A stretch of 64,000 bases of DNA, taken from Chitinophaga filiformis (GTDB taxonomy: Bacteria; Bacteroidota; Bacteroidia; Chitinophagales; Chitinophagaceae). The stretch covers positions 347,506-411,505 of the forward strand of contig NZ_FNBN01000007.1 of NCBI RefSeq assembly GCF_900102545.1, read 5' to 3'. Position numbers and translations under genes: made by a program. Below are positions 9,060 to 17,124 of the stretch, piece after piece. A model generated the notes under the pieces. It saw only the letters and a program-made list of their open reading frames with translations, was not told the origin of the DNA and did not search any database. The first letter of the stretch is position 1; each line of letters opens with the position of its first letter.

Positions 9060-9647
9060 TTACAAAAGTACAACTAAACTTCTCAGCACAGCACCCAATC
9101 TTACACCTTCCAGTACACGCTGTTGTGAAGTACCATGTTTCAGCAGTGCCTCTTCATGGGAAGTTACACACATCTCACAACCATTCAGTGCAGATACTAC
9201 CAGGCTTACCAGTTCAAAGAACTCTTTACCTAAAACCGGGTTGGCCATAATGCTCATACGGATACCTGCCGGTGTCACCGTGTAGAATTCCTTATTTACA
9301 AAGTGACGGAAACGGTAGTATACGTTGTTGGCGTTCATCAGGGAAGTACAGCTGTAGATCTCAGCGATCTCCTTATCTGTAGCACCTTCCTGGGTAGCCA
9401 GCTTTTCAAAAGCCGCCTGCAGTTCCGCATGTTTCTCATTGGCAGCTACAGACAATCCCAGCAGGTATGCTTCCTTTTTGCTCAGTGTGCTGGCTGATAA
9501 TGAGTTGGTTACGTTTATTTTAAGATCTTTCAGATAGCGGGCGTCTGTATCAGCCAGGGTACGCAGGCGATCAGAAAGGTTAGCTTCTGTTAGCCCTACT
9601 GCCTGCAATAACTGCACAGCCGTATCAGTATTTGAAGTTGCGAACAT
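9060..9647 (-). CDS. AhpD-like carboxymuconolactone decarboxylase family protein
   Basis: 195 residues, all-helical AhpD/CMD fold. The active-site motif is visible near the C-terminus: Cys157-x-x-Cys160 with His164 (CEMCVTSHEE), the proton-relay arrangement of alkylhydroperoxidase AhpD. The gene is downstream of a peroxiredoxin on the same strand, which fits a role in re-reducing that peroxidase or in direct peroxide removal. A terminator-like hairpin separates the two genes, so read-through or a separate promoter would be needed. Confidence 0.9.
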   Translation of the reverse strand: MFATSNTDTAVQLLQAVGLTEANLSDRLRTLADTDARYLKDLKINVTNSLSASTLSKKEAYLLGLSVAANEKHAELQAAFEKLATQEGATDKEIAEIYSCTSLMNANNVYYRFRHFVNKEFYTVTPAGIRMSIMANPVLGKEFFELVSLVVSALNGCEMCVTSHEEALLKHGTSQQRVLEGVRLGAVLRSLVVLL

Positions 9648-9675
9648 AATATTATTTTTCTAAATATTTAGCGGA

Positions 9676-9723
9676 AATAAAAAGTCCATAGCCGGACCCT
9701 ATACAGGACATCTGACTATGGAC
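9676..9723 (-). terminator. Terminator between the peroxiredoxin and AhpD-like genes
   Basis: GTCCATAG (9684-9691) pairs with CTATGGAC (9716-9723) around a 24-base loop. On the minus strand the stem is followed by TTTTTATTT. It lies 9 bases past the peroxiredoxin stop codon and upstream of the AhpD-like start, so it may attenuate rather than fully stop transcription. Confidence 0.65.
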
Positions 9724-9731
9724 CGTAGAAA

Positions 9732-10295
9732 TTAGTTAGCCTTGCTGGTCAGGGTAGCTTCACCTTTTTCCCAGTTACAAGGACACAGCTCGTCTGTCTG
9801 CAGTGCATCCAGTACACGCAGTACTTCCTTCACGTTACGGCCTACATTCAGGTCGTACAGGGAAACCCAACGTACAATACCTTCCGGATCAACGATGAAT
9901 GTAGCGCGGTAAGCGATCTTCTCGTTAGCTTCCAGGATACCCAGTTCGTCAGCCAGTGACTTGGAAGTGTCAGCCAGCATCGGGAACTGCAGACCACGCA
10001 GGTCGTCATGATCTCTTCTCCATGCAACGTGTACGTATTCTGTATCAGTAGAAGCACCGATCAGAATAGCATCACGGTCAACGAAATCCTGGTAGTGCTT
10101 GTTGAACTCAGCGATCTCTGTAGGACAAACGAAAGTAAAGTCCTTTGGCCACCAGAACATCACCAGCCATTTGCCGGAATTCTTCAGTTCTTCGGAAGAC
10201 AGTTCATAGAACTCCTTACCTTTTTCGATAGATACTACAGCCGTCTTTTTGAACTCAGGAAACTTTGAGCCTAATGATAATGTTACATTCTTCAT
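9732..10295 (-). CDS. Peroxiredoxin (AhpC/Prx1 type)
   Basis: Thiol peroxidase that reduces hydrogen peroxide and organic hydroperoxides, 187 residues. The peroxidatic cysteine is Cys57 in DFTFVCPTE, with Trp-rich WWPKD before it. Resolving-cysteine candidates are Cys171 and Cys173 in DELCPCNWEKGE, as in typical 2-Cys AhpC. It heads a two-gene peroxide-defence unit with the AhpD-like protein rather than an AhpF flavoprotein. A 435-base gap upstream holds its promoter, but I found no clear OxyR or PerR site. Confidence 0.93.
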   Translation of the reverse strand: MKNVTLSLGSKFPEFKKTAVVSIEKGKEFYELSSEELKNSGKWLVMFWWPKDFTFVCPTEIAEFNKHYQDFVDRDAILIGASTDTEYVHVAWRRDHDDLRGLQFPMLADTSKSLADELGILEANEKIAYRATFIVDPEGIVRWVSLYDLNVGRNVKEVLRVLDALQTDELCPCNWEKGEATLTSKAN

Positions 10296-10730
10296 TGTGC
10301 GTATATGATTTATTTACGTTTAATACCTGACCTGCTTACATGATGTCACAGCTGGTACCTGATATCTTTCGCGATACCTCGGTTGGTTTATCATTGCAAT
10401 CCTGCTTATACATGATCCCCCTGCGTGTACATCCTCCATGGGAGCAAGGCATACATTCACTATAATGCCTATATGTCGTTTGGTTATTTCGGGTGCAAAA
10501 TTGCGGCTCTATTACTTATTAATCAAATAGATTTTCAAATTCCCGGCATTGAAAATCTCTATATAAGGGTAAAAACTGCTATCCTATTGCGATACCCGTT
10601 TTTTCTTTTCTAAAAAAGGGCGCATTAATACAATCTTAACATAATTTCCAGCCAAACGGAACAATTTGGCACGCTATTTAGTTATTATATAGTACCCAAA
10701 TTTTAATAATAAATAACAAAACGACAGGCT
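10296..10730. other. Intergenic gap between the peroxiredoxin and the small peptide gene
   Basis: Divergent promoter region. It is AT-rich. I saw no hairpin terminator, no REP-like element and no convincing OxyR-type palindrome, and no ORF with coding character. Confidence 0.4.
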
Positions 10731-10850
10731 ATGAAACTTAAAAACGTACTCTTGGTGATTTTCACGATCGGACTTGCACTCATCCCGTTAATTAAAAACA
10801 GTCTCGGCAAAAATGATGAATTTGATGCTACACAAGACCTGTTCATCTAA
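10731..10850 (+). CDS. 39-residue single-span membrane peptide
   Basis: A short ORF beginning MKLKNVLLVIFTIGLALIPL, with two Lys residues and then a hydrophobic segment of about 17 residues (4-22), followed by a polar acidic tail (KNDEFDATQDLFI). Downstream at 10968-10996 is a good terminator, and the region before the start is AT-rich, as in Bacteroidota leaders. This suggests a genuine small transcription unit. The hydrophobic part could be a membrane anchor or a signal peptide. I do not recognise a family and give no function. Confidence 0.55.
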   Translation: MKLKNVLLVIFTIGLALIPLIKNSLGKNDEFDATQDLFI

Positions 10851-10939
10851 TGGTTAACGCGCAATGTGGTGCCATGTCCTGTAATGTTCGGCTTCTCTCC
10901 GGAGAAGATGGCATCTTATTGTTTTAATTCAACAAGGCT

Positions 10940-10956
10940 CCCTGCACGGCGCAGGG
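10940..10956 (+). other. Small GC hairpin in the 3' region of the peptide transcript
   Basis: CCCTGC-ACGGC-GCAGGG, a 6-bp stem with a 5-base loop, without a U-run, ahead of the terminator at 10968. It may stabilise the transcript end. Confidence 0.4.
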
Positions 10957-10967
10957 TCAAAATATAT

Positions 10968-10996
10968 AAGCCCAGCCTACAGGCCGGGCTTTATTA
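10968..10996 (+). terminator. Terminator of the 39-residue peptide gene
   Basis: AAGCCCAGCCT pairs with AGGCCGGGCTT (one mismatch), followed by TTTATTATTT on the plus strand. It is 118 bases past the small ORF. Confidence 0.8.
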
Positions 10997-11064
10997 TTTG
11001 TGTTAATCCGGTAAAGTCAACAGATAGTTCACGTACCGCCGCTAATTCACCATCGTCAATTCAC

Positions 11065-11317
11065 GTATCATCGTGTTTCCAAACGTCCTCACAGGAATCA
11101 AACGGTTTCTCAACGTCAACGTGTTTCCGATTTCACGAACGTCATAATCATTGTTCCGGCGTTCTTCGTTCCGGGGGTTTCCCATCCGGGGTTTCCCGTT
11201 TCCTGGGGTTCCGTTCCCGGATTTCCCGTTCCAGGCGTTTCCCGTTTCCCGCATTTCCCGTTCCCGGGTTTTCCGTTCCGGGGGTTCACGTTTCGGGGTT
11301 TCCCGTTCCCAACGTTA
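11065..11317. repeat. Degenerate short tandem array (GTTTCCCGTTCCGGGG-like units)
   Basis: Irregular repeats of GTTTCCCG/TTCCGGGG-type words with a period of about 16 bases, densest from 11150 to 11317 and more decayed on the left. The array runs up to REP-like copy A (11324). Minus-strand reading frames through it give low-complexity Gly/Asn/Pro/Lys text, which is a by-product of the repeat. Confidence 0.75.
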
Positions 11318-11323
11318 CGATTT

Positions 11324-11371
11324 CCCCAGGGATAAATCCCTGGGCTGCAAAGAATTAGACCGCTGACGGTC
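11324..11371 (+). repeat. REP-like two-palindrome element, copy A
   Basis: Palindrome 1 is CCCAGGGAT-aa-ATCCCTGGG (11325-11344), then spacer CTGCAAAGAATTA, then palindrome 2 GACCG-CTGA-CGGTC (11358-11371). Same plan as copies B-G. Confidence 0.8.
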
Positions 11372-11390
11372 ATATGCTCAGGAAAAGACA

Positions 11391-12122
11391 TCATGTTACA
11401 TTGTTAATGACATCTTTAAAGCTACTGATTCCCAGCACCTTAGATGTCTTAAAACCTTCGGCATGAGACACTCCCACAATCTTTCCAAACGTCACATCCC
11501 GGTTGATCACACTCTCAAAAAATGCGTTGGAAGAAATATAGGTCTGCGGTTCATTATCTGCCCCCTGTGCCAGGAACTGAGTCTTATAACACTTAATGGC
11601 TTCTTTCTTACGCTCGATCACCGCACTCGTATCTACCACGAAATCTGGTCGTTCATAGCGGTCCTGCATAAAATGGAACACCTGTTTCGGACGCCATGCA
11701 GCCTGCAGTTTTCCATCTTCAAAGGTCTCTACCTTTCTCAGACCAGCCAGGAAACAGCTATCAGCAATCAGACGGGCTGCTCTTCCATGGTCCGGATGAC
11801 GGTCTTCAAACGCATTTGCCAGTACAATATCGGGTTGATACTTTCGAATTGCTGCGATTAGTTTCATTTGCTCTTCCGTATCGTTTCGGAAAAAGCCGTC
11901 GCGTAAGCCCAGGTTATCCCTTACTGCCAATCCCATTACTTTGGCAGCTGCTGCCGCCTCTTCTGCTCTCGTTTCGGGGGTGCCGCGGGTACCCAGCTCT
12001 CCCCTTGTCAGGTCCAGTACGCCTACCTTCATTCCCTGTGCTGCATGTACCATGAGGGTACCTGCACAGGCCAGCTCCACATCATCAGGATGCGCAGCTA
12101 TCGCCAGTATGTCTAGTTTCAT
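11391..12122 (-). CDS. bshB1: Bacillithiol biosynthesis deacetylase BshB1
   Basis: Zinc deacetylase of the LmbE/PIG-L family that removes acetate from N-acetylglucosaminyl-malate in bacillithiol synthesis. The 243 residues start at ATG 12122 (MKLDILAIAAHPDDVE). The metal motif AHPDDVE gives His11 and Asp14, with the second histidine in RHPDHGRA (His112). The TRGELGTRGTPE segment is typical of BshB1. The long upstream frame (from 12197) is not needed. A BstA-like protein of the same thiol system lies at 30862-31398. A promoter-like -7 box at 12151-12158 suggests separate expression from the gene just upstream. Confidence 0.93.
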   Translation of the reverse strand: MKLDILAIAAHPDDVELACAGTLMVHAAQGMKVGVLDLTRGELGTRGTPETRAEEAAAAAKVMGLAVRDNLGLRDGFFRNDTEEQMKLIAAIRKYQPDIVLANAFEDRHPDHGRAARLIADSCFLAGLRKVETFEDGKLQAAWRPKQVFHFMQDRYERPDFVVDTSAVIERKKEAIKCYKTQFLAQGADNEPQTYISSNAFFESVINRDVTFGKIVGVSHAEGFKTSKVLGISSFKDVINNVT

Positions 12123-12150
12123 CGGAAATATCCTTTCTTTTGGTGGAGTG

Positions 12151-12158
12151 CAAAGATA
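12151..12158 (-). promoter_or_regulatory. -7 box for bshB1
   Basis: Minus strand TATCTTTG, a full match to TAnnTTTG, 28 bases upstream of the bshB1 ATG, in the gap between the two genes. No clear -33 element is seen. Confidence 0.45.
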
Positions 12159-12163
12159 AGGGT

Positions 12164-12688
12164 TTACTTCGTCGTCTTGCTTTGGATCAGCACCCACAGT
12201 AATTTGTCGTTAGGCTCATAATCCTTTACGGTGTCCTTCGCCATTTTGGGTGGCATAACAACAATGTTTTCTATATTTTTCCGCTCCATAGCAGCCAGCA
12301 TCTGCGGAATACTGTTGTTGATCGGGGAACCGTCCAGCACATACTGGAAACTACTATCGCTGCCATACTCCTTTAACGCCTTTGCGTAAGGCTGAGATAG
12401 TTCACCGAACATCCGGGTGTAACGTTTACGGGCAAAATCAACAGTTTCTATAAAGATTACCCCGTTCTCTCCCCGCGGCCCATACTTTTCCTTCAGTTTC
12501 GCGCCTTTTACAATGTCTATCAGCGCTATTTTGCTCGGGTCCAGTCCTTCCATTCCCTTTTTACTCTCCACACTGTCCACGAAAATCAGGGCATTCTCCG
12601 GAACACCCGGTATCGAACTCAGGTCTTGTGCCATACCGGCAGTCCTCCATACAAGAAGGCATACGATAATGATAAATCTCAAATGCAT
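12164..12688 (-). CDS. Secreted protein of unknown function with a TonB-plug-like motif
   Basis: 174 residues from ATG 12688 (MHLRFIIIVCLLVWRTAGMA), with a clear signal peptide and probable cleavage near AQDLSS. The middle segment KYGPRGENGVIFIET resembles the end of the plug of SusC/TonB-dependent receptors (G..G.NGVI.I.T), a motif that small plug-like secreted Bacteroidota proteins also carry. No receptor barrel follows. It ends 41 bases before the bshB1 start and begins 65 bases after the ABC permease stop, on the same strand. Function unknown. Confidence 0.75.
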   Translation of the reverse strand: MHLRFIIIVCLLVWRTAGMAQDLSSIPGVPENALIFVDSVESKKGMEGLDPSKIALIDIVKGAKLKEKYGPRGENGVIFIETVDFARKRYTRMFGELSQPYAKALKEYGSDSSFQYVLDGSPINNSIPQMLAAMERKNIENIVVMPPKMAKDTVKDYEPNDKLLWVLIQSKTTK

Positions 12689-12753
12689 GTCGTGAATGTA
12701 CGGCAGAATTATCAGATAGCCTTCGCCCCTGGTATAGATGGCCTGAAAGCCTG

Positions 12754-15159
12754 TCACTCGGCTTTCAGGCTTTTTACCGGGTTCATCATCGCTACCTTCA
12801 GGGCATGATAAGCAATGGTTGCCAATGCCAGCACAACATTCCCCGCTCCTGCCAGCAGGAATATCCACCAGGGGATAGCTATCCTGTAGGCAAATGCCTC
12901 CAACCAGTTATTCATGACTATCCAGGCCACAGCCGTTGCCAGCAGTAATGCCAGCCCTATCAATTTGAGAAAATCATTCGAAAATAAGAGGATGATATTC
13001 ATGACCGATGCTCCTATCACCTTACGGATACCAATTTCTTTTGTACGCTGTACCGTCAGTAAAGAGATCAATCCCAGTAAGCCCACACAACTGATCACAA
13101 TCGCCAGCACCGCAGCACTGGTGGTCAGTTTGTTCAGCAGGTCTTCCTTCTTATAAAATTCCGCTATCTGGTCGTCCAGGAAATCGTACTCGAAAATATT
13201 ATCCGGGTACACAGACTCCCAGAGCTGCCTTATCTTCCCGATACTTTTCATGGCGCCTGCTCCGCCGATCTTAATCCCTACAAAAGCGTAATCCCGGCTT
13301 CGGGTAGCCATCAGTACCGGTTCAACATGACTATGCAGGGAATGCAGATTGAAGTCCTTTACCACACCTACAATCGCCCCCGGATGATCATCCAATGTCC
13401 CCGCCACCATCTGGTGACCAATCACCTGCGCCGGATCAGAGAAGCCCAGTTTTCTGACCATATCTTCACTCACCAGGAATTCCCGGACAGAATCACTTTC
13501 AACCAGGTTCCTTCCCGCCAGCAGGTGTAGTCCGAATGTATTGAGGTAATGCGCATCCCCCAGGGTACAGAGGGCGGTATAGTCTTCCCAGTCCCGGTTA
13601 TCAAACTTCACTGAGCCTGCCCTGAAACTGGCCGAAGCCGGCGGCCGGTAACAGAAGCTGGCGTCTTTCACTCCCGGTACCTGCAGCAACTGGTTTTTCA
13701 GGTAACTGAGATCCCTTTTGCCCTGCTTAGGAACCGGCACCATCACTACGCCATCCTTCACAAATCCGATATCGGTATTCTTCAGGAAATTAAGTTGTAA
13801 GGTGATGATCAGTGTACAGATGATCAGCGACTGCGCCACCAGGTTTTGAAAAACGATCAGGCCTTTCCGTAACCATGGATGTTTAGCGCCACCGGAGGTG
13901 TTTTTCAGCAATGCCACCGGCTGGAACCTGCCAAGCACCAGGGCCGGATACATACCGGCAATGAGGGTGATCAGGATGATCAGTAGCAAGAGTGCTGCAG
14001 CCAGCGGTATATCCTGTAAAGGATGGAATTCCAATCCCGTCCCTAACCAGGGATTCAGTAAAGGCAAGGCCAGCGCTACCCATAAAACAGAAAGCAAGGC
14101 AGCCGATAATGTGATGAAGGCCGTCTCCGTCATGAACTGCCAGAAGATACCCATTACACTACTCCCCAGCACCTTGCGGGTGCTGATTTCCTTTGCACGT
14201 ACTGCATTCTGCGCTGTGGCCAGGTTGATAAAATTCACGCAGGCAATGATCAGGATCACAAACCCAACGATACCCAGGGTCATCAGCAGCGAGCGGGAGA
14301 TTGTTCCTCCATATCGCGCATCAAAATGCATTTCTTTTAATGGTTGCAGATGAAAATCATAATACTTTGCCATCTCTCCCATATGTCGTTGTTTCGCCGC
14401 TGCAATAGCACGATTGACGGCAGCTGCGCTAATATTTTCCGGCAATAACAGGTACAGGGAATTGGACGAATTGATCCAGCCCCATTCCGTTTCAATAGCC
14501 GGGTACATATCAGCATAGAATACTTTCATAGTAGCCCGGGACACGAAGACATCCACCTTTGTATCCGTACTGGCAGGATAATCCTTCAATACACCGGTGA
14601 TCTTTACATCCACTTTATCATCCAGCCGGATCGTTTTACCGACAGGATCTGCCTGCCCGAAATACTTCTCCGCCTGTTTGCTGGTCAGCACCGCGGTATT
14701 CGGTTCTTCCAATGTACCGGCATCTCCTGCTTTCCATTCATAATCGAACAACTCAAACCAGTGAGGATCTGCAAAGGCCACATTACCATGTTCAGCAAAT
14801 AACTGACGGGCTCCCCCCTGTCCGGGTACCGTAACCGTCAAAGACTGATCTCTGTAGTTGCAGAATAAAAAGGCCTGGTTCTTTACCTGGGGTATTTCAG
14901 CACGTATGGCAGCTGCCAGTGCCAGTGAGGCACCTTTTTCATATTGCACGGAACCGTCGTCCAGGTGCAGATCGGAAACGACTCTGTACAGGTAATCCCT
15001 TTTCTGGTGATACCCATCAAAATCGAGATGGTATGTTATAAACTGGAAGAGTATAAGACAGCAGGCGATGCCCAGGGATAACCCAAATACATTTAAGATC
15101 GTATAGAACGAGTGCCGGCGTAAATTCCGCCAGGCAATCCTGCAGTAGTTGCTGAACAT
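12754..15159 (-). CDS. FtsX/MacB-type ABC transporter permease
   Basis: 801-residue inner-membrane protein with two copies of the FtsX permease unit. Each has a membrane segment, a periplasmic MacB-type domain, and three further spans (about 285-420 and 680-790). The text EISTRKVLGSS and EIGIRKVIGAS marks the cytoplasmic coupling segment after each domain. Proteins of this size and plan are common in Bacteroidota and usually pair with a separate ATPase to export or release substrates across the envelope. No ATPase is adjacent, so the partner must be elsewhere (the ATPase at 31776 is of a different, ABC-2 drug/lipid-like type). Confidence 0.92.
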   Translation of the reverse strand: MFSNYCRIAWRNLRRHSFYTILNVFGLSLGIACCLILFQFITYHLDFDGYHQKRDYLYRVVSDLHLDDGSVQYEKGASLALAAAIRAEIPQVKNQAFLFCNYRDQSLTVTVPGQGGARQLFAEHGNVAFADPHWFELFDYEWKAGDAGTLEEPNTAVLTSKQAEKYFGQADPVGKTIRLDDKVDVKITGVLKDYPASTDTKVDVFVSRATMKVFYADMYPAIETEWGWINSSNSLYLLLPENISAAAVNRAIAAAKQRHMGEMAKYYDFHLQPLKEMHFDARYGGTISRSLLMTLGIVGFVILIIACVNFINLATAQNAVRAKEISTRKVLGSSVMGIFWQFMTETAFITLSAALLSVLWVALALPLLNPWLGTGLEFHPLQDIPLAAALLLLIILITLIAGMYPALVLGRFQPVALLKNTSGGAKHPWLRKGLIVFQNLVAQSLIICTLIITLQLNFLKNTDIGFVKDGVVMVPVPKQGKRDLSYLKNQLLQVPGVKDASFCYRPPASASFRAGSVKFDNRDWEDYTALCTLGDAHYLNTFGLHLLAGRNLVESDSVREFLVSEDMVRKLGFSDPAQVIGHQMVAGTLDDHPGAIVGVVKDFNLHSLHSHVEPVLMATRSRDYAFVGIKIGGAGAMKSIGKIRQLWESVYPDNIFEYDFLDDQIAEFYKKEDLLNKLTTSAAVLAIVISCVGLLGLISLLTVQRTKEIGIRKVIGASVMNIILLFSNDFLKLIGLALLLATAVAWIVMNNWLEAFAYRIAIPWWIFLLAGAGNVVLALATIAYHALKVAMMNPVKSLKAE

Positions 15160-15431
15160 AACCGGTTTTTTGGCATGGCTACACGCTCAAAAAATATACC
15201 CCATCATTACAGGGTTCATAATCAATACCATGCATATACTATGGGTAGAAGATCTGTCCGTTTTTATGACAGTGATTGTCCGTTTTTTGAAAGGAGGCAT
15301 TTCCTTTAACAGAGGAATGAAGGGGTAATTATACAGGTAGGCTGCTTTCAATCTGAAGTAGAAAAATCTGATCTTTTTTTAGTACCTCTTGCCCGGTCGC
15401 AGATCATCTGCACACGGATCATACGCGCAGA

Positions 15432-16052
15432 TCAATTATACGCTCTGGAACCCCGGTACATCTCAATCTCCTGAACAATGGCTTCGATATCTTTATCTTC
15501 CTGAGCGTCGTACTCGCTCTTCAGGTTACCTCCGAAGAAGAAGGCCACTGTCTGCCACATCCTGGCGGAAAATCCGCCTTTCAGTTCCTTGATGATCTCA
15601 TAACAGTTCTCTCCCGTCTCCCGGTTGATCAGTTTCATGAGCACCTTACCCTGATACACGGATAGGTTTTCCAGTTTGTCCCCGAACTCTGCTTTCATCT
15701 TTTTCTCGATATCAGCCAGGTATCGTTTCCGGTCCTTCTTCTCTGACAGGGTAGCCAGGTGACTGTTCACATCTCTCAGGATACGGGCGGCTGATTTAGC
15801 GTATGGATACGTCACATACACGGCATTACGCAGTCGGGTCCAGGCTTCTCTTTGTTTACGGAATTTTTTGGGCAGTTTGTCTATCACTTCCACGATCCGG
15901 AGTGTGATCGAAGGGATGGTATCGGAGCCTATTATCACTGCACTCACCGCAATACTGTCCGCTCCATGACGCGTCTGGGCACTAACCCTACTGCGACCTG
16001 TGATGCACAACAAGCTGGCTGACAGGATGATAAAAGCGATGAGACGACGCAT
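15432..16052 (-). CDS. DUF4294 family secreted protein
   Basis: 206 residues with an N-terminal signal peptide (MRRLIAFIILSASLLCITG, cleavage near VSAQ). The rest matches DUF4294 of Bacteroidota: SITLRIVEVIDKLPKKFRK, then RNAVYVTYPYAKSAARIL and a basic helical middle, ending in MWQTVAFFFGGNLKSEYD. No catalytic motif is known to me. Function unknown, probably periplasmic or outer-membrane associated. Confidence 0.88.
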   Translation of the reverse strand: MRRLIAFIILSASLLCITGRSRVSAQTRHGADSIAVSAVIIGSDTIPSITLRIVEVIDKLPKKFRKQREAWTRLRNAVYVTYPYAKSAARILRDVNSHLATLSEKKDRKRYLADIEKKMKAEFGDKLENLSVYQGKVLMKLINRETGENCYEIIKELKGGFSARMWQTVAFFFGGNLKSEYDAQEDKDIEAIVQEIEMYRGSRAYN

Positions 16053-16420
16053 AAACTCCTAAACTAATCTTAAAATTATACTAAAGATATGCTAAAAAGT
16101 CGATTGCCGGCATTATCTTATTCAGACCCTCTCATGTCATAAAACTGCACCTTCTCAGCGCTATTTTCCAGCATTCAGACCCGGTAACACGGGGTGTAAG
16201 CGCTCCCCGAATAAGGTTTGATTTTTCTCCCCGATGACAGACCATTCCCTATATAAGGGTTCAACTATTCCCGCCTACCCGTTCACTCATACCCGGGCTC
16301 ATACCAATCCATCAATAAGGCTGACGAGCCTTTTATTGCCTTCCGGTTTGTCAGGCATCCGGATTCCCTTCAAACAGGGTCCTTTCCTTATCGTTATCCA
16401 TTAATAAACCATCCTCTATC

Positions 16421-16510
16421 CATATATAACCCATATATAACCCATACCTTTTAAATATGGGTTATATATGGGTCATATATGGCTTATATATGGGTTATAT
16501 ATGGGTTATC
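16421..16510. repeat. 11-bp tandem array (TATATGGGTTA) with long inverted arm
   Basis: The right part has about five near-perfect units of TATATGGGTTA (16454-16510). The left part (16426-16446) carries two units in the opposite orientation. The two sides can pair as a 21-bp stem with one mismatch around a loop near 16447-16455. Confidence 0.85.
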
Positions 16511-16694
16511 TCACCGAATTCACTGGGATAGCGCCCTGACAAGGATTGTTTAAAATAGTTGTTTTGTTAGTTGTTGGTAATAAATACAGTCCGTATTATT
16601 CATGGATGTTATAAGAGAGGTTTGGGATGAATTTCCGATGGATTGGTCGTTCCGCTGGCCACGTAGTTGTGGCCTGGGCGGATGAATTTTCGTT

Positions 16695-16744
16695 CCCGGG
16701 GTTATCACCCCGGGGCTACAAACAATAAGACCCCTGACGGGGTC
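16695..16744 (+). repeat. REP-like two-palindrome element, copy B
   Basis: CCCGGGGT-TATC-ACCCCGGG (16695-16714), spacer starting GCTACAAACAATAA, then GACCCC-TGAC-GGGGTC (16729-16744). The cleanest copy in the window. Confidence 0.88.
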
Positions 16745-16817
16745 AAATGGCAGGGGATAACCAACGTATATCCGAAATAATTGGGAAGATGGTTGATTTG
16801 TCAACTCGCTGCATTGA

Positions 16818-16866
16818 GCTCCGTCAGGAGCGTTCGTGTTTGTAGCGCGGGGTGATAACCCCGGGG
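16818..16866 (-). repeat. REP-like two-palindrome element, copy C (inverted)
   Basis: Minus-strand order: CCCCGGGGTTATCACCCCG, then CGCTACAAACACGAAC, then GCTCC-TGAC-GGAGC. It faces copy B 73 bases away, making an inverted pair. Confidence 0.85.
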
Positions 16867-16910
16867 AACGGAACGGGCGATCCGGCAAATGGATTGGAAC
16901 GGCCCCAAAA

Positions 16911-16947
16911 AGAAAAAATCCGCAACGGTCATACAACCATTGCGGAT
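16911..16947 (-). terminator. Terminator of the 31-residue membrane peptide gene
   Basis: ATCCGCAA (16918-16925) pairs with TTGCGGAT (16940-16947), with further pairing inside. On the minus strand it is followed by TTTTTTC. It lies 37 bases past the small ORF stop. Confidence 0.8.
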
Positions 16948-16983
16948 CAAATATCCTACGAACGTAAAATCAATACCTAAAGA

Positions 16984-17079
16984 TCAGCGGTTTCGCCTTC
17001 TTCTGAATACAATAATGGCTACCACGACAAAAACAATTCCCCAGAGTATTGGTCCTAAACCAGGTGTAATTAAATCCAT
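16984..17079 (-). CDS. 31-residue single-span membrane peptide
   Basis: ATG at 17079, stop at 16984. It starts MDLITPGLGPILWGIVFVVV and ends IIVFRRRRNR: a hydrophobic span of about 19 residues (8-26) and then a cluster of four Arg, consistent with an N-out, C-in membrane peptide. A terminator directly downstream and AT-rich sequence upstream support a real gene. The start resembles the N-terminus of ATP synthase subunit b in some Bacteroidota (MDL.TP..G...W), but the rest of that protein is absent. Function unknown. Confidence 0.65.
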   Translation of the reverse strand: MDLITPGLGPILWGIVFVVVAIIVFRRRRNR

Positions 17080-17124
17080 TTAATGAATGTTAAAAGGTTG
17101 ACATATCTCCTGTTGGGAGGTTCT

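Larger units (their letters stand above)
16053..16983. other. 930-base gene-free gap rich in repeats
   Basis: Contains no credible ORF. It holds the TATATGGGTTA tandem array with its long hairpin (16421-16510), REP-like copies B and C in opposite orientation, and the terminator of the small membrane peptide gene. The ORF at 16550-16936 on the minus strand is only the REP palindromes read through. Confidence 0.7.

Noticed and set aside
10296..10730. OxyR or PerR site for the peroxiredoxin gene
   Set aside because: I looked for the expected palindromes and saw only weak ATAG/CTAT words without the right spacing.
11042..11394. Minus-strand frames giving Gly/Asn/Pro/Lys-rich proteins
   Set aside because: They are read through the GTTTCCCG/TTCCGGGG array, are low-complexity, and have no start context or family match.
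12689..12868. Upstream extension of the small secreted protein
   Set aside because: It overlaps the 3' end of the ABC permease gene and hides the signal peptide that begins at ATG 12688.
16550..16936. Minus-strand ORF of 128 codons
   Set aside because: It spans the inverted REP pair B and C; the reading frame is made of palindromes and has no protein character.
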